From positions 1,364,001 through 1,428,000 of the forward strand of contig NZ_CP030048.1 in NCBI RefSeq assembly GCF_015291665.1: DNA of 64,000 nucleotides, given 5' to 3'. The DNA comes from Bradyrhizobium sp. CCBAU 53338 (GTDB lineage: Bacteria > Pseudomonadota > Alphaproteobacteria > Rhizobiales > Xanthobacteraceae). The translations under genes and the position numbers were made by a program. Below, in pieces: positions 25,434 to 35,131 of this stretch (position 1 is the stretch's first letter; each line of letters begins with the position of its first letter). The notes under the pieces are model-generated. The model was not told the DNA's origin. It ran no database searches and saw only the letters and a list, made by a program, of their open reading frames with translations.

Positions 25434-26795
25434 ATGTCTGATGAGACCAAGGGGACGTCCGCTTCCGATCCGGCGGGACTGGAAGCCAAGGCGAACGTCA
25501 AGTCGTCCAAAAAGCTGAGCCGGCGCACACTCTTGAAGGGTGCGGCGGCCGTTGCGGGCGCGGCCGCAGGTTCGGATGCGATTCGCGGATTCCCGACCAT
25601 CTGGGCGCAGGAGATCAAGGATATCGAGTTGCGCCATGTCGGTGTGTCGTATTCCGTGGTGAAGGCGATCGGCGACCAGGCGGCCAAGGATCTTGGCTTC
25701 AAGGTGACGATGCAAAACCTCGACACGTCGGCTGCCATCAACCGCTTCATAAGCCAGCCTAATACGGTCGATATCGCCGACCTCGAGGGCTGGCAGGCCA
25801 AGCTCGCCGCCAAGCGCAGCGTGATCCAGGGTATCGAGGTCAAGAAGATCAAGGAGTTCGACAACATTCTGCCGATCTTCACCAAGGGCGAGATCGATGG
25901 TCACAAGATCCCGCGCCAGGGCATCTCGCCCTATGAAGCCATGTACATCGCCAAGCCTGACTCCACCGATCTCCACGACGGCGTCACGGAATGGGCGACC
26001 TTGCTGCCGCAGGTCTACAACGCCGACTCCATCGGCTATCGCCCTGATCTCGTCGGCCACGAAGTGACCGAATGGAAGGATCTGATCGATCCAAAATTCA
26101 AGGGCAAAGCCGCGATCCTCGACGTGCCTGCAATCGGCATCATGGATGCCGCGCTCTGCTTCGAAAGTGCCGGACTGATCAAGTACGGCAACAAGGGCAA
26201 CATGACCAAGGAGGAGATCGACTTCACCTGCAACAAGCTGATCGAGCTGAAGAAGGAAGGCCAGTTTCGCGCGACTTGGACCACCTTCGACCAGTCGGTG
26301 CAGCTGATGGCCGCGGGCGAAGTGGTGATCCAGTCGATGTGGTCGCCGGCGGTTGCCGCGGTGCGCGTCAAGGAAATTCCCTGCGTCTACGCGCCCGTCA
26401 ACATCAAGAACGGCAAGGAAGGCTATCGCGGCTGGTGCAACGGCATGGGCCTGATGAAGCATCTCTGCGGCAAGAAGCTCGATGCCGCCTACGAATATCT
26501 CAACTGGTACCTCTCGGGTTGGCAGGGCGGCTTCGTCGCGCGCTACGGCTACTACAGCCCGGTGCCCTCGACCGCGAAGAAATTCCTGACGCCCGCCGAA
26601 TGGGCGTTCTGGTACGAGGGCCAGCCCGCACCCGAAGTCGTCAACGATCCTTACGGCGTGCCGATGGAAAAGGCCGGCACCAGGCGCGACGGCGGCTCGT
26701 TCCTCGAACGCGTCAAGAACATCTCGTGCTGGAACACGCTGATGGACGAGGCCGCCTACATGAACAAGCGCTGGAACGACTTCAAGGTGGCCTGA
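25434..26795 (+). CDS. ABC transporter substrate-binding protein, PotD/spermidine-putrescine type, Tat-exported
   Basis: A 453-residue binding protein of the SBP_bac_8/PotD class. A 27-residue polar lead precedes a Tat signal (SRRTLLKGAAAVAGAAAGS). The mature part includes QNLDTSAAINRFISQPNTVDIADLEGW and WTTFDQSVQLMAAGEVVIQSMWSPAVAAVRVKEIPC, as in polyamine-type binding proteins. It is followed by two permeases and an ATPase in the order of a complete importer. The co-transcribed molybdenum hydroxylase and amidase suggest the cargo is an organic nitrogen compound other than a simple polyamine. Confidence 0.88.
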   Translation: MSDETKGTSASDPAGLEAKANVKSSKKLSRRTLLKGAAAVAGAAAGSDAIRGFPTIWAQEIKDIELRHVGVSYSVVKAIGDQAAKDLGFKVTMQNLDTSAAINRFISQPNTVDIADLEGWQAKLAAKRSVIQGIEVKKIKEFDNILPIFTKGEIDGHKIPRQGISPYEAMYIAKPDSTDLHDGVTEWATLLPQVYNADSIGYRPDLVGHEVTEWKDLIDPKFKGKAAILDVPAIGIMDAALCFESAGLIKYGNKGNMTKEEIDFTCNKLIELKKEGQFRATWTTFDQSVQLMAAGEVVIQSMWSPAVAAVRVKEIPCVYAPVNIKNGKEGYRGWCNGMGLMKHLCGKKLDAAYEYLNWYLSGWQGGFVARYGYYSPVPSTAKKFLTPAEWAFWYEGQPAPEVVNDPYGVPMEKAGTRRDGGSFLERVKNISCWNTLMDEAAYMNKRWNDFKVA

Positions 26796-26876
26796 AATCT
26801 GCTTTCCCTGACGTCAAGAAGCACCGGCGCCGCCACGCGCCGGTGCGACAAGATCGGCTCCGAGGCGTTTGCTGAT

Positions 26877-27755
26877 ATGCAGCCAAGCTCAAGTCCCTCA
26901 CGTTCGAACCTCGCCGGCTGGCTCTATGTCTCGCCGCTCGTGCTCGTGCTCGTGCCGTTCTTCGTGGCGCCGATCCTGGTGGTGCTGGCCGCGAGCGTCT
27001 TCGCCACCGACGGCTTTGGCGGGCTGACACCGGGCTTCACGCTCGCAAGCTATATCGAGGTGCTGCATTCCGCACTGACGCTGAAGCTGTATCTGGCGAC
27101 CATCAAGTTCACCGTGCTGACCTGGATCTTCACGCTGATCATCGGCTTCTTCGTCGCCTATTTCCTGGTGTTCCACGTCCGTAACCAGTTGCTCGCGATC
27201 GGCCTGTTCCTGTTGTGCACCGTGCCGTTCTGGACCTCGAACATCATCCGGATGATTTCCTGGATTCCGCTGCTCGGCAAGGAAGGCCTGATCAACCAGG
27301 TGCTGCTGGCGATGGGCGTGATCCGTCAGCCGCTGGAAGTGCTGCTGTTCTCCGACCTCGCTGTCGTCATCGCCTACGTTCACCAGCTCACGATCTTCAT
27401 GATCGTGCCGATCTTCAATTCCATGGCGCGGATAGACAAGAAGCTGATCGAGGCGGCGATAGATGCCGGCGCCAGCCGCTTCGACATCATGCGCCTGATC
27501 GTGGTGCCCATGTCCAAGAGCGGCATCGCGCTCGGCACCATCTTCGTTGTCTCGATCGTGATGGGCGATTTCTTCGTGGTGAAGGTGATGTCCGGCGGCG
27601 GCTCGGCATCGGTGGTCAGCGCGTTCTACGAGGATGTCGGCGTGCTGCAATATCCGACCGCGGCCGCGAGCGCCGTGCTGCTGACGCTGGTGCTGGTCGC
27701 CGTCGTCTCGCTGATCCTGCGCACCGTCGATGTCAGGCAGGAGATTACGCGATGA
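26877..27755 (+). CDS. ABC transporter permease, PotB-like
   Basis: A 292-residue inner-membrane permease with six hydrophobic segments. The BPD_transp_1 EAA loop reads LIEAAIDAGASRFDIMRLIVVPMSKSGIALG. It begins 81 bases after the binding-protein gene and overlaps the next permease by four bases (ATGA), so translation is coupled. It would form the channel together with the product at 27752. Confidence 0.9.
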   Translation: MQPSSSPSRSNLAGWLYVSPLVLVLVPFFVAPILVVLAASVFATDGFGGLTPGFTLASYIEVLHSALTLKLYLATIKFTVLTWIFTLIIGFFVAYFLVFHVRNQLLAIGLFLLCTVPFWTSNIIRMISWIPLLGKEGLINQVLLAMGVIRQPLEVLLFSDLAVVIAYVHQLTIFMIVPIFNSMARIDKKLIEAAIDAGASRFDIMRLIVVPMSKSGIALGTIFVVSIVMGDFFVVKVMSGGGSASVVSAFYEDVGVLQYPTAAASAVLLTLVLVAVVSLILRTVDVRQEITR

Positions 27756-28648
27756 GTGCGGTTCTCGCCGACATGCCCGAAACGGTCGCGCCTGCGACAA
27801 CCAAGGCGATCGCGCCGAGCAAGGGCGGCCGGCCCTGGACGTTCTATGTGCTGGCGACGCTGTTTGCGGCCTACGTGATCGCGCTCTATGGTCCGATGTT
27901 CTGCATCTACGTCCTGTCGTTCCAGGACATTCGCGGCGGCCTCGTATTCCCGATGAAGGGGCATTCGCTGCACTGGTTCGTCGATCTCTTCACTCAAGTG
28001 CGGACCGGCGACGTCAAGGGCTCGTTCGACCGCTCGATCAAGCTGGCCTTTGTCGTCACCATCATCACCGTGGTGGTCTCGTTCCTCGCCGGCCTCGGTT
28101 TCCGCAAGCGCTTTCGCGGCGACTCGTTTGTTTTCTATATGATGATCGGCAGCCTGGTCGCCCCCGGCCTGGTGCTCGGTCTCGGCACGGGGCTCCTGTT
28201 TCAGGCGCTGGGGCTGAATGCGAGCTGGTACACCTCCGCGCTCGGTGCCCAGCTCTCCTGGACGCTGCCGTTCGGCGTGCTCGTGATGTTCGCGGTGATG
28301 TCGCGCTTCGACCATGTATGGGAAGAGGCAGCGTACGACCTCGGCGCCAGCCGCTGGCAGTCAATCCGGCTGGTGATGATCCCGGTGCTGGCGCCCGGCA
28401 TGGTCGCGGTAGCGCTGTTCGGTTTCACGCTGTCCTATGACGAGTTTGCGCGCAGCCTGCAGACCGCAGGCTCGCTGAACACGCTGCCGCTGGAAATCTG
28501 GAGCATGACGCTGAACGTCACCTCGCCCTCGCTCTATGCGCTCGGCACGGTGACCACCATCGTCTCCTTCATCGTCATCGGCGCAAGCCTCGGCACCATC
28601 GTGCTGATCCAGAGAAAGCGCGGCAGCCAGGCCAAGGGTAAAGAATGA
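27752..28648 (+). CDS. ABC transporter permease, PotC-like
   Basis: A 298-residue second permease subunit with six membrane segments; the EAA loop is WEEAAYDLGASRWQSIRLVMIPVLAPGMVAV. The N-terminal 35 residues are Ala/Pro-rich and cytoplasmic. ATGA overlaps at both ends (27752-27755 with the previous gene, 28645-28648 with the next) mark a tightly coupled operon. Confidence 0.9.
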   Translation: MSAVLADMPETVAPATTKAIAPSKGGRPWTFYVLATLFAAYVIALYGPMFCIYVLSFQDIRGGLVFPMKGHSLHWFVDLFTQVRTGDVKGSFDRSIKLAFVVTIITVVVSFLAGLGFRKRFRGDSFVFYMMIGSLVAPGLVLGLGTGLLFQALGLNASWYTSALGAQLSWTLPFGVLVMFAVMSRFDHVWEEAAYDLGASRWQSIRLVMIPVLAPGMVAVALFGFTLSYDEFARSLQTAGSLNTLPLEIWSMTLNVTSPSLYALGTVTTIVSFIVIGASLGTIVLIQRKRGSQAKGKE

Positions 28649-29751
28649 AGTACGATCGCGGCGATATCGAACTGGCGGGCGTCTGCAAGAGCTTCGACGG
28701 CGCGACTTACGTGGTTGACGGTGTCAACCTGAAGATCGCCGACGGCGCCTATTGCTGCTTCATAGGACCGTCCGGCTGCGGTAAGACCACGATCCTGCGC
28801 ATGATCGCCGGCCATGAGGACCCGACCGCCGGCGAGATCGTGATCGGCGGCCAGAACGTCGTTGGGCTTGCGCCGGTGCAGCGCCGCACCGCGATGATGT
28901 TCCAGTCCTACGCGCTGTTCCCGCATCTGACCGTGCGCGAGAACATCGCCTTCGCCTTGCGCGTGCGCGGCCAGTCCAAGGCCGATCGTCTGCGCGCCGC
29001 CGACGCCATGATCGAGAAAGTGCGGCTGACGCAGTTCGCCGATCGCCTGCCGGCGCAGCTCTCCGGCGGCCAGCAGCAGCGGGTCGCGCTGGCGCGCGCC
29101 GCGATCACCGAGCCGCGCGTGCTGCTTCTCGACGAACCACTGTCCGCGCTCGACGAGCAGCTCCGCGTCCAGATGCGCCAGGAGCTGCGGCGGATGCAAC
29201 AGGAGCTCGGCATCACCTTCATTCACGTCACCCACACCCAGCTCGAGGCCATCGCGCTCGCGGACCTCGTCGTCGTGATGGAGCAGGGCAGGATCAAGCA
29301 GGCGGGCGCCGCGCGCGACGTCTATGCCCACCCGCATGATCGCTACGTCGCCGAGTTCATGGGCGGTCAGAACGTGCTGTCCGGCCGGGTCGAGAAGGTC
29401 AACGGCGCCAGCTTCACGCTCGCGCAGGCAGCTCCTTCGGGCATCGAAGTGCCGCTTCAGGCTCGTGCAAACGTCAACGTCGGCGACCAGGTCGATATTG
29501 CCGTGCGGCGCGACGATGTCGCGCTTATCAGGCCGGGCAGGGATTTGCCACCCGGTTATACCACCTCGCTGCCGAGCCGGGTGCTTGCGATCGAATACCA
29601 GGGCTACTTCGTCAAGGTCATGCTCGACACCGTGCCGGATGACGAGTTCGTCGCCTACGTGCCGGAAAAGACCTTCTTCGCAGATCCCTTCACCGTCGGC
29701 GATGTCGTCATGGCCACATGGGCCGCCGGCAGCGCGTTGCCTCTCGCCTAA
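28645..29751 (+). CDS. ABC transporter ATP-binding protein, PotA-like
   Basis: A 368-residue ATPase. Walker A GPSGCGKTT, Q-loop MFQSYALFPHLTV, signature LSGGQQQRVALARA, Walker B VLLLDEPLSALD and the switch His in HVTHTQLEA are all intact. A C-terminal TOBE domain (about 280-368) is typical of the polyamine/iron/molybdate group. It completes the importer that starts at 25434; the molybdenum hydroxylase genes follow after 21 bases. Confidence 0.94.
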   Translation: MKYDRGDIELAGVCKSFDGATYVVDGVNLKIADGAYCCFIGPSGCGKTTILRMIAGHEDPTAGEIVIGGQNVVGLAPVQRRTAMMFQSYALFPHLTVRENIAFALRVRGQSKADRLRAADAMIEKVRLTQFADRLPAQLSGGQQQRVALARAAITEPRVLLLDEPLSALDEQLRVQMRQELRRMQQELGITFIHVTHTQLEAIALADLVVVMEQGRIKQAGAARDVYAHPHDRYVAEFMGGQNVLSGRVEKVNGASFTLAQAAPSGIEVPLQARANVNVGDQVDIAVRRDDVALIRPGRDLPPGYTTSLPSRVLAIEYQGYFVKVMLDTVPDDEFVAYVPEKTFFADPFTVGDVVMATWAAGSALPLA

Positions 29752-29772
29752 AGACCCGTTGCGCACAGGAGT

Positions 29773-30264
<492 letters not shown>

Positions 30265-30266
30265 CC

Positions 30267-32654
30267 ATGGGCAATGTAATCGGCATCGGCGCCGCACCGA
30301 AGCGGAAGGAAGACCAGCGCTTCCTCACCGGCCGCGGCAATTACGTCTCCGATATCAAGCGCCCCGGCATGGCCGCCGGTGTGTTCGTGCGGTCGCCGCA
30401 TGGGCACGCAGTGCTGCGCGGCATCGACAAGAGCGCGGCGCTGGACTCGCCCGGCGTGATCGCGGTCCTGACCGGTGACGACGTCAAGGCCGAGGGCCTG
30501 GGCTCGCTGCCCTGCGGCTGGGGTATCTCGGACGCCAAGGGCGTGCCGATGAAGGAGCCGCCGTTCCCGATGCTGGCACAGGACAAGGTGCGCTTCGTCG
30601 GCGACATGGTGGCGTTCGTCATTGCCGAGACGCCGGAGCAGGCGAACGCCGGCGCCGAACTGCTGAAGGTCGACTACGAGGTACTGCCCTCCGTGGTAGG
30701 CGTGCTCGAAGCAGTCAGGCCGGATGCGCCGCAGTTGTTCGACGACGTGCCGAATAATATCTGCTGCGACTGGGAGCTCGGTGACAAGGCCGCGGTCGAG
30801 ACCGCGTTCCGCAAGGCCGCGCATGTCGCAAAGCTCAGTCTCGTCAACAATCGCCTGATCGGCAATCCCATGGAGCCGCGGGCGGCGATCGCGGAATACG
30901 AGCCCGGCACCGATCGCTTCACGCTGTGGACCACCAGCCAGTTTCCGCACGTCGTGCGCTTCCTGATGGGCGCGCTGGTGCTGAACATCCCGCAGCACAA
31001 GCTGCGCGTGGTTGCGCCAGATGTCGGCGGCGGTTTTGGCGTCAAGCAGTTCCACTATGGCGAGGAGGCCGTGATCACCTGGGCCGCCAAGCGCGTAAGG
31101 CGGCCGGTGAAATGGGTGGCGAGCCGCTCGGAAGGCTACGTTTCCGATCGCCACGGCCGCGATCACGTCACCGAGGCCGAACTGGCCCTGGATGAAAACG
31201 GAAAGTTTCTCGCCTTCCGCGTCAACACGCTCGCCAATATGGGCGGCTATCTCTCGACCTTCGGGCCGAACATCCCGACCAACCTCTATGGTCCGCTGCT
31301 TGGCGGCGTCTACACGACGCCGGCGATCTACTGCAACGTGAAGGTGGTCTTCACCAACACTGTCCCGGTCGACGCCTATCGCGGTGCCGGCCGACCCGAA
31401 GCGACCTTCGTGCTGGAGCGCATCGTCGATGTCGCGGCCGCCGAGATGGGAATCGATCGCGTCGAGATCCGCCGCCGCAACATGATCCCGAAGGAGGCCT
31501 ACCCCTATCAGACCCCGGTTCTGGTGCAGTACGATTCCGGCGATCCCATGGGTTGCCTCGATGGCGCGCTGGTCGCTGCCGACGTCAAGAATTTCGGCGT
31601 GCGCAAAGCGGCCTCTTCCAGCAAGGGAAAATTCCGCGGGCTCGGCTACTCCACCTATGTCGAGGCTTGCGGCCTCGCGCCGTCGCGCTTTGCGGGGCGG
31701 CTCGGCGCGCGCGGTGGCCTCTATGAGAGTGCCACGGTGCGGGTGCATCCGACCGGCCAGGTGACGGTCATGATCGGTACGCACAATCACGGCCAGGGTC
31801 ATGAGACGACGTTCGCGCAGATCGTCTCGGACAAGCTCGGCGTCGCCTTCGAGAATGTCGACATCGTGTTCGGCGATACCGACCGCGTGCAGTTCGGCAT
31901 GGGCACCTATGGTTCGCGCTCCCTCGTGGTCGGTGGCGCTGCGCTGTCCAAGGCGACGGACAAGGTGATCGCCAAGGGCAAGAAGATCGCATCGCATCTG
32001 CTTGAAGCAGCCGAAGTCGATATCCAGTTCGAGAGCGGCAAATTCTCCGTCGCCGGTACCGACCGCACGAAGACCTTCGAGGAGATCGCGGGCGCGGCCT
32101 ATGTCCCGCACAATTATCCGCTCGAAGTGCTGGAGCCCGGGCTGGAGGAGCAGGCCTATTATGACCCTGTCAATTTCACCTATCCCGGCGGCTGCCACAT
32201 CGCCGAGGTCGAGGTTGACCCTGAAACGGGTACGGTGACGCTGGTCAATTACACCGCGGTCGACGACGTCGGCACGGTGATCAACCCGATGATCGTCGAG
32301 GGCCAGCTGCACGGCGGCATCGTGCAGGGCGTCGGCCAGGCGCTGTTCGAGAACGCGGTCTATGACGAAGGCTCCGGCCAACTGCTGTCGGGTTCGCTGA
32401 TGGATTATTGCATGCCGCGCGCCGACCATCTGCCGATGATGAAGGTCGCGACGCATTCCACACTCTGCACGCACACGCCGATGGGCGTGAAGGGTTGCGG
32501 CGAAGTCGGAACCATCGGCTCGCCGGCGGCCGTCATCAATGCGGTCGTCGACGCGCTGTCGCATCTCGGCGTCACCCATGTCGACATGCCGGCGACGCCG
32601 AACCGGATCTGGCGCCTGCTGCAAAACGCGTCGCTGCCGGTGGCCGCGGAATAG
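30267..32654 (+). CDS. Molybdopterin-binding large subunit, xanthine dehydrogenase/CoxL form II family
   Basis: A 795-residue catalytic subunit. It has the aldehyde-oxidase/xanthine-dehydrogenase a/b-hammerhead domain (about 20-130) and the Mo-binding domain. The active-site loop reads VDAYRGAGRPE, the form II (AYRGAGR) type rather than the AYxCSFR of true form I CO dehydrogenases, and the catalytic Glu is in GVKGCGEVGTIG. It would hydroxylate an aldehyde or N-heterocycle. Start: ATG at 30267. The neighbouring importer and amidase point to an N-containing substrate. True CO oxidation is unlikely on this evidence. Confidence 0.9.
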   Translation: MGNVIGIGAAPKRKEDQRFLTGRGNYVSDIKRPGMAAGVFVRSPHGHAVLRGIDKSAALDSPGVIAVLTGDDVKAEGLGSLPCGWGISDAKGVPMKEPPFPMLAQDKVRFVGDMVAFVIAETPEQANAGAELLKVDYEVLPSVVGVLEAVRPDAPQLFDDVPNNICCDWELGDKAAVETAFRKAAHVAKLSLVNNRLIGNPMEPRAAIAEYEPGTDRFTLWTTSQFPHVVRFLMGALVLNIPQHKLRVVAPDVGGGFGVKQFHYGEEAVITWAAKRVRRPVKWVASRSEGYVSDRHGRDHVTEAELALDENGKFLAFRVNTLANMGGYLSTFGPNIPTNLYGPLLGGVYTTPAIYCNVKVVFTNTVPVDAYRGAGRPEATFVLERIVDVAAAEMGIDRVEIRRRNMIPKEAYPYQTPVLVQYDSGDPMGCLDGALVAADVKNFGVRKAASSSKGKFRGLGYSTYVEACGLAPSRFAGRLGARGGLYESATVRVHPTGQVTVMIGTHNHGQGHETTFAQIVSDKLGVAFENVDIVFGDTDRVQFGMGTYGSRSLVVGGAALSKATDKVIAKGKKIASHLLEAAEVDIQFESGKFSVAGTDRTKTFEEIAGAAYVPHNYPLEVLEPGLEEQAYYDPVNFTYPGGCHIAEVEVDPETGTVTLVNYTAVDDVGTVINPMIVEGQLHGGIVQGVGQALFENAVYDEGSGQLLSGSLMDYCMPRADHLPMMKVATHSTLCTHTPMGVKGCGEVGTIGSPAAVINAVVDALSHLGVTHVDMPATPNRIWRLLQNASLPVAAE

Positions 32655-32665
32655 GGAGGACAACA

Positions 32666-33463
32666 ATGAAGCCGTTCGCCTACCACCAACCCGACAAGAT
32701 TCCCGACGCGGCGAAGCTTTTGACCACGATCGAGGACAGCAAGCTCGTCGCCGGTGGCATGACACTGATCCCGACGCTGAAGCAGCGGCTGGCGAGTCCC
32801 GTCGCACTGGTCGATCTGTCAAAGCTCGGATCCCTCAAGGGTATCACCGACGATGGCGCGACCATTACGATCGGCGCGATGACGCCGCATGCGGTGGTGG
32901 CGGCCTCAAAGTCGGTGCAGGCGAAAATACCCGGACTCGCGGCGCTGGCCTCGATGATCGGAGATCCCGCGGTGCGCAGCCGCGGCACCATCGGAGGGTC
33001 CGTCGCCAACAACGATCCCGCCGCGGATTACCCAGCCGGTGTGCTCGGCCTCGGCGCCACCATCATCACCAGCACGCGCGAGATCGCGGCCGACAAGTTC
33101 TTCCTCGGCCTGTTCGAGACCGCGCTCGAGCCGGGCGAGATCATCACCGCGATCCGCTTTCCCGCGCCGCTCAAGGCCGGTTACGCAAAGTTCAAGGCAC
33201 CGGCGTCGCGTTATGCGCTGGTCGGCGTGTTCGTCGCGAAATTCGCTGATGGTACCCGTGTCGCCGTCACCGGCGCGGGTCCCGGCGTGTTCCGTGTGCC
33301 GCCGATGGAGGCGGCGCTGTCGGAGAGTTTTGAGCCGTCGGCCATCGCGGCGATCAAGATAGACAACGACGGCCTCACCTCCGATATCCACGCCGAAGCC
33401 GACTACCGTGCGCATCTCGTCACGGTGATGGCCAAGCGCGCCGTCGACGCGGCGCTCAGCTAG
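32666..33463 (+). CDS. FAD-binding medium subunit of the molybdenum hydroxylase (CoxM-like)
   Basis: A 265-residue FAD subunit. The two FAD-contact motifs are present: VAGGMTLIPTLKQRL near residue 30 and TIGGSVANNDPAADYPA near residue 110. The C-terminal CO_deh_flav domain spans about 165-265. Start with AGGGAGG at good distance. The gene order S-L-M is the one described for form II enzymes. Amidase follows after 13 bases. Confidence 0.92.
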   Translation: MKPFAYHQPDKIPDAAKLLTTIEDSKLVAGGMTLIPTLKQRLASPVALVDLSKLGSLKGITDDGATITIGAMTPHAVVAASKSVQAKIPGLAALASMIGDPAVRSRGTIGGSVANNDPAADYPAGVLGLGATIITSTREIAADKFFLGLFETALEPGEIITAIRFPAPLKAGYAKFKAPASRYALVGVFVAKFADGTRVAVTGAGPGVFRVPPMEAALSESFEPSAIAAIKIDNDGLTSDIHAEADYRAHLVTVMAKRAVDAALS

Positions 33464-33476
33464 CTCTTTAGGGTTG

Positions 33477-34967
33477 ATGATGACTGATGGTTCCGGCCGA
33501 GCGGCCTTCCCGCCGGCGCCGACTGGCCTTGGCGCACTTTCTGCAACCGAGATCTTGGCCGGCTACCGGCGCAAGGCGTTCACGCCGCGCGATGTCGTTG
33601 ACGACACCATCACTGCGCTCGAAACGACGAACGAAGCCTGCAACGCGGTGGTGACACCGATGTACGAGCAGGCGAGGGCGGATGCCGACCGCCTGACGAA
33701 GGAGATGCGCGCGGGCGAAGCCAAGGGGCCGCTCGCGGGCGTGCCCGTCACGATCAAGGACCTCGTCTTCGTTGCGGGCGTGCCGGCCTACGCCGGCTCG
33801 CCGATGAACAGGAGCTTCGTACCTGATGTCGATGCCGCCGTGGTGTCGGCGCTGAAGGCGTCAGGCGCGATCATCACCTGCAAGACCACGACCTGCGAGT
33901 CCGGCTACAAGTTGACGGCCGACAGTCCGGTCACCGGCGTCACGCGCAATCCCTGGAATACCGGCCGCACCAGCGGCGGATCGAGCGGCGGCGCAGCGGC
34001 GGGCGTCGCTGCCGGATGCGGCCCGATCGCGATCGGCACCGACGGCGTCGGCTCGATCCGTGTGCCGTCGTCCTTCTGCGGCGTGTTCGGGTTGAAGCCG
34101 ACCTTCGGCCTCGTGCCGCGCTCGCCTGGTTTTTCGCCGCCGTCCTGGGCCTCGCTTGCGCATACCGGGCCGATCACGCGCACCGTTGCGGACGCCGCGC
34201 TGACACTTGAGATCATCGCCGCTTACGATCTGCGGGACACAGCAAGCCTTCCCGTGTCCGCGCGTCGTTTTGATGCGACTGCAGGGCGTCTGGATGGCGT
34301 TCGCATCGGCGCCAGCGCCGATCTCGGCTATGCTGCCGTCAGCCCTGATGTGAGCGCGGCCTTCGGCAAGGCGCTCGCCGTTCTCGATTCCTGCGGTGCG
34401 CACGTCACCATGGATGGTCCGGGTCTCGATCCCGAGATCCTCGAGCATACGCTGAAGCCGATCGCCTTCACCGAACAGGCCGCCGCGGTCGCGACCAGGA
34501 CGACGGCCGATCTTGCAGACTCGGAGGCTGACTATCGCGATGTCGTCAGCGCCGGCCGCCACTACAGCGGCACGGACTACATCGAAGCAAGTTACCGCCG
34601 CGGCCAGGCGCGCAGTGCTTTCGTGAAGCTGTTCGAGCGCGTTGATGTGCTGGTCACGCCGACCGTTGCCGTGACCGCGTTCGACGCTGGAAAGATCGGC
34701 GTCGAGACGATTGATGGCCGCAAGGTCGATCCGCACCTCGGCTGGTCGCCCTTTACCTGGCCGATCAATCTTGCGGGTTTACCGGCGGCGACATTGCCCT
34801 GCGGCTTCGATCGCGACGGCATGCCAATCGGGCTTCAGATCATCGCGCCCTGGCTCGACGAGCCCACGATCTTCCGCATCGCCGCCGCGTTCGAGCAGGC
34901 GCAGCCCTGGGCCAAGTTCTGGCCGCAACTCGCGTTAGGTGAGGGGAGAGGGCGCGCCAAGGGGTGA
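33477..34967 (+). CDS. Amidase (amidase signature family)
   Basis: A 496-residue amidase. The Ser-cisSer-Lys triad can be seen: Lys in VPVTIKDLVF, the Gly/Ser-rich signature RTSGGSSGGAAAGVAAGCGPIAIGTDGVGSIRVPSSFCG holding the two Ser residues. The family hydrolyses amides, including steps in N-heterocycle, urea-derivative and nylon breakdown. It starts 13 bases after the CoxM-like gene (ATGs at 33477 and 33480 are both possible), so it is probably part of the same operon and may open or deamidate the hydroxylated product. Substrate unknown. Confidence 0.9.
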   Translation: MMTDGSGRAAFPPAPTGLGALSATEILAGYRRKAFTPRDVVDDTITALETTNEACNAVVTPMYEQARADADRLTKEMRAGEAKGPLAGVPVTIKDLVFVAGVPAYAGSPMNRSFVPDVDAAVVSALKASGAIITCKTTTCESGYKLTADSPVTGVTRNPWNTGRTSGGSSGGAAAGVAAGCGPIAIGTDGVGSIRVPSSFCGVFGLKPTFGLVPRSPGFSPPSWASLAHTGPITRTVADAALTLEIIAAYDLRDTASLPVSARRFDATAGRLDGVRIGASADLGYAAVSPDVSAAFGKALAVLDSCGAHVTMDGPGLDPEILEHTLKPIAFTEQAAAVATRTTADLADSEADYRDVVSAGRHYSGTDYIEASYRRGQARSAFVKLFERVDVLVTPTVAVTAFDAGKIGVETIDGRKVDPHLGWSPFTWPINLAGLPAATLPCGFDRDGMPIGLQIIAPWLDEPTIFRIAAAFEQAQPWAKFWPQLALGEGRGRAKG

Positions 34968-34969
34968 AG

Positions 34970-35130
34970 CGGCCATGATGCAATCATGCCGATGTTTTGC
35001 CCGACGTGTCAAATCCGGAAAGCATGGTCCGAAAACCGCGCCGCGGCTCTCCGAAAAATGACGCGCGAAAACCCCTTTGCAAACAAGGGCCATTCTACTG
35101 TGCATGGGGTTGTTTTCGAGTTTGTGTCGG
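34970..35130. repeat. Candidate dispersed intergenic repeat
   Basis: The gap between the amidase and LysR genes holds no gene. It includes ATGCCGATGTTTTGCCCGAC followed by GTGTCAAA, a string that resembles a very common intergenic element of Bradyrhizobium (recalled, not checked), and an AAACAAGGGCC stretch near the LysR stop. It could also hold the transcript ends of the convergent genes. Only the resemblance supports the call. Confidence 0.35.
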
Positions 35131-35131
35131 C

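Noticed and set aside
30267..32654. True CO dehydrogenase
   Set aside because: The active-site loop is AYRGAGR (form II), not AYxCSFR, and there are no CoxD/E/F-type accessory genes in the window.
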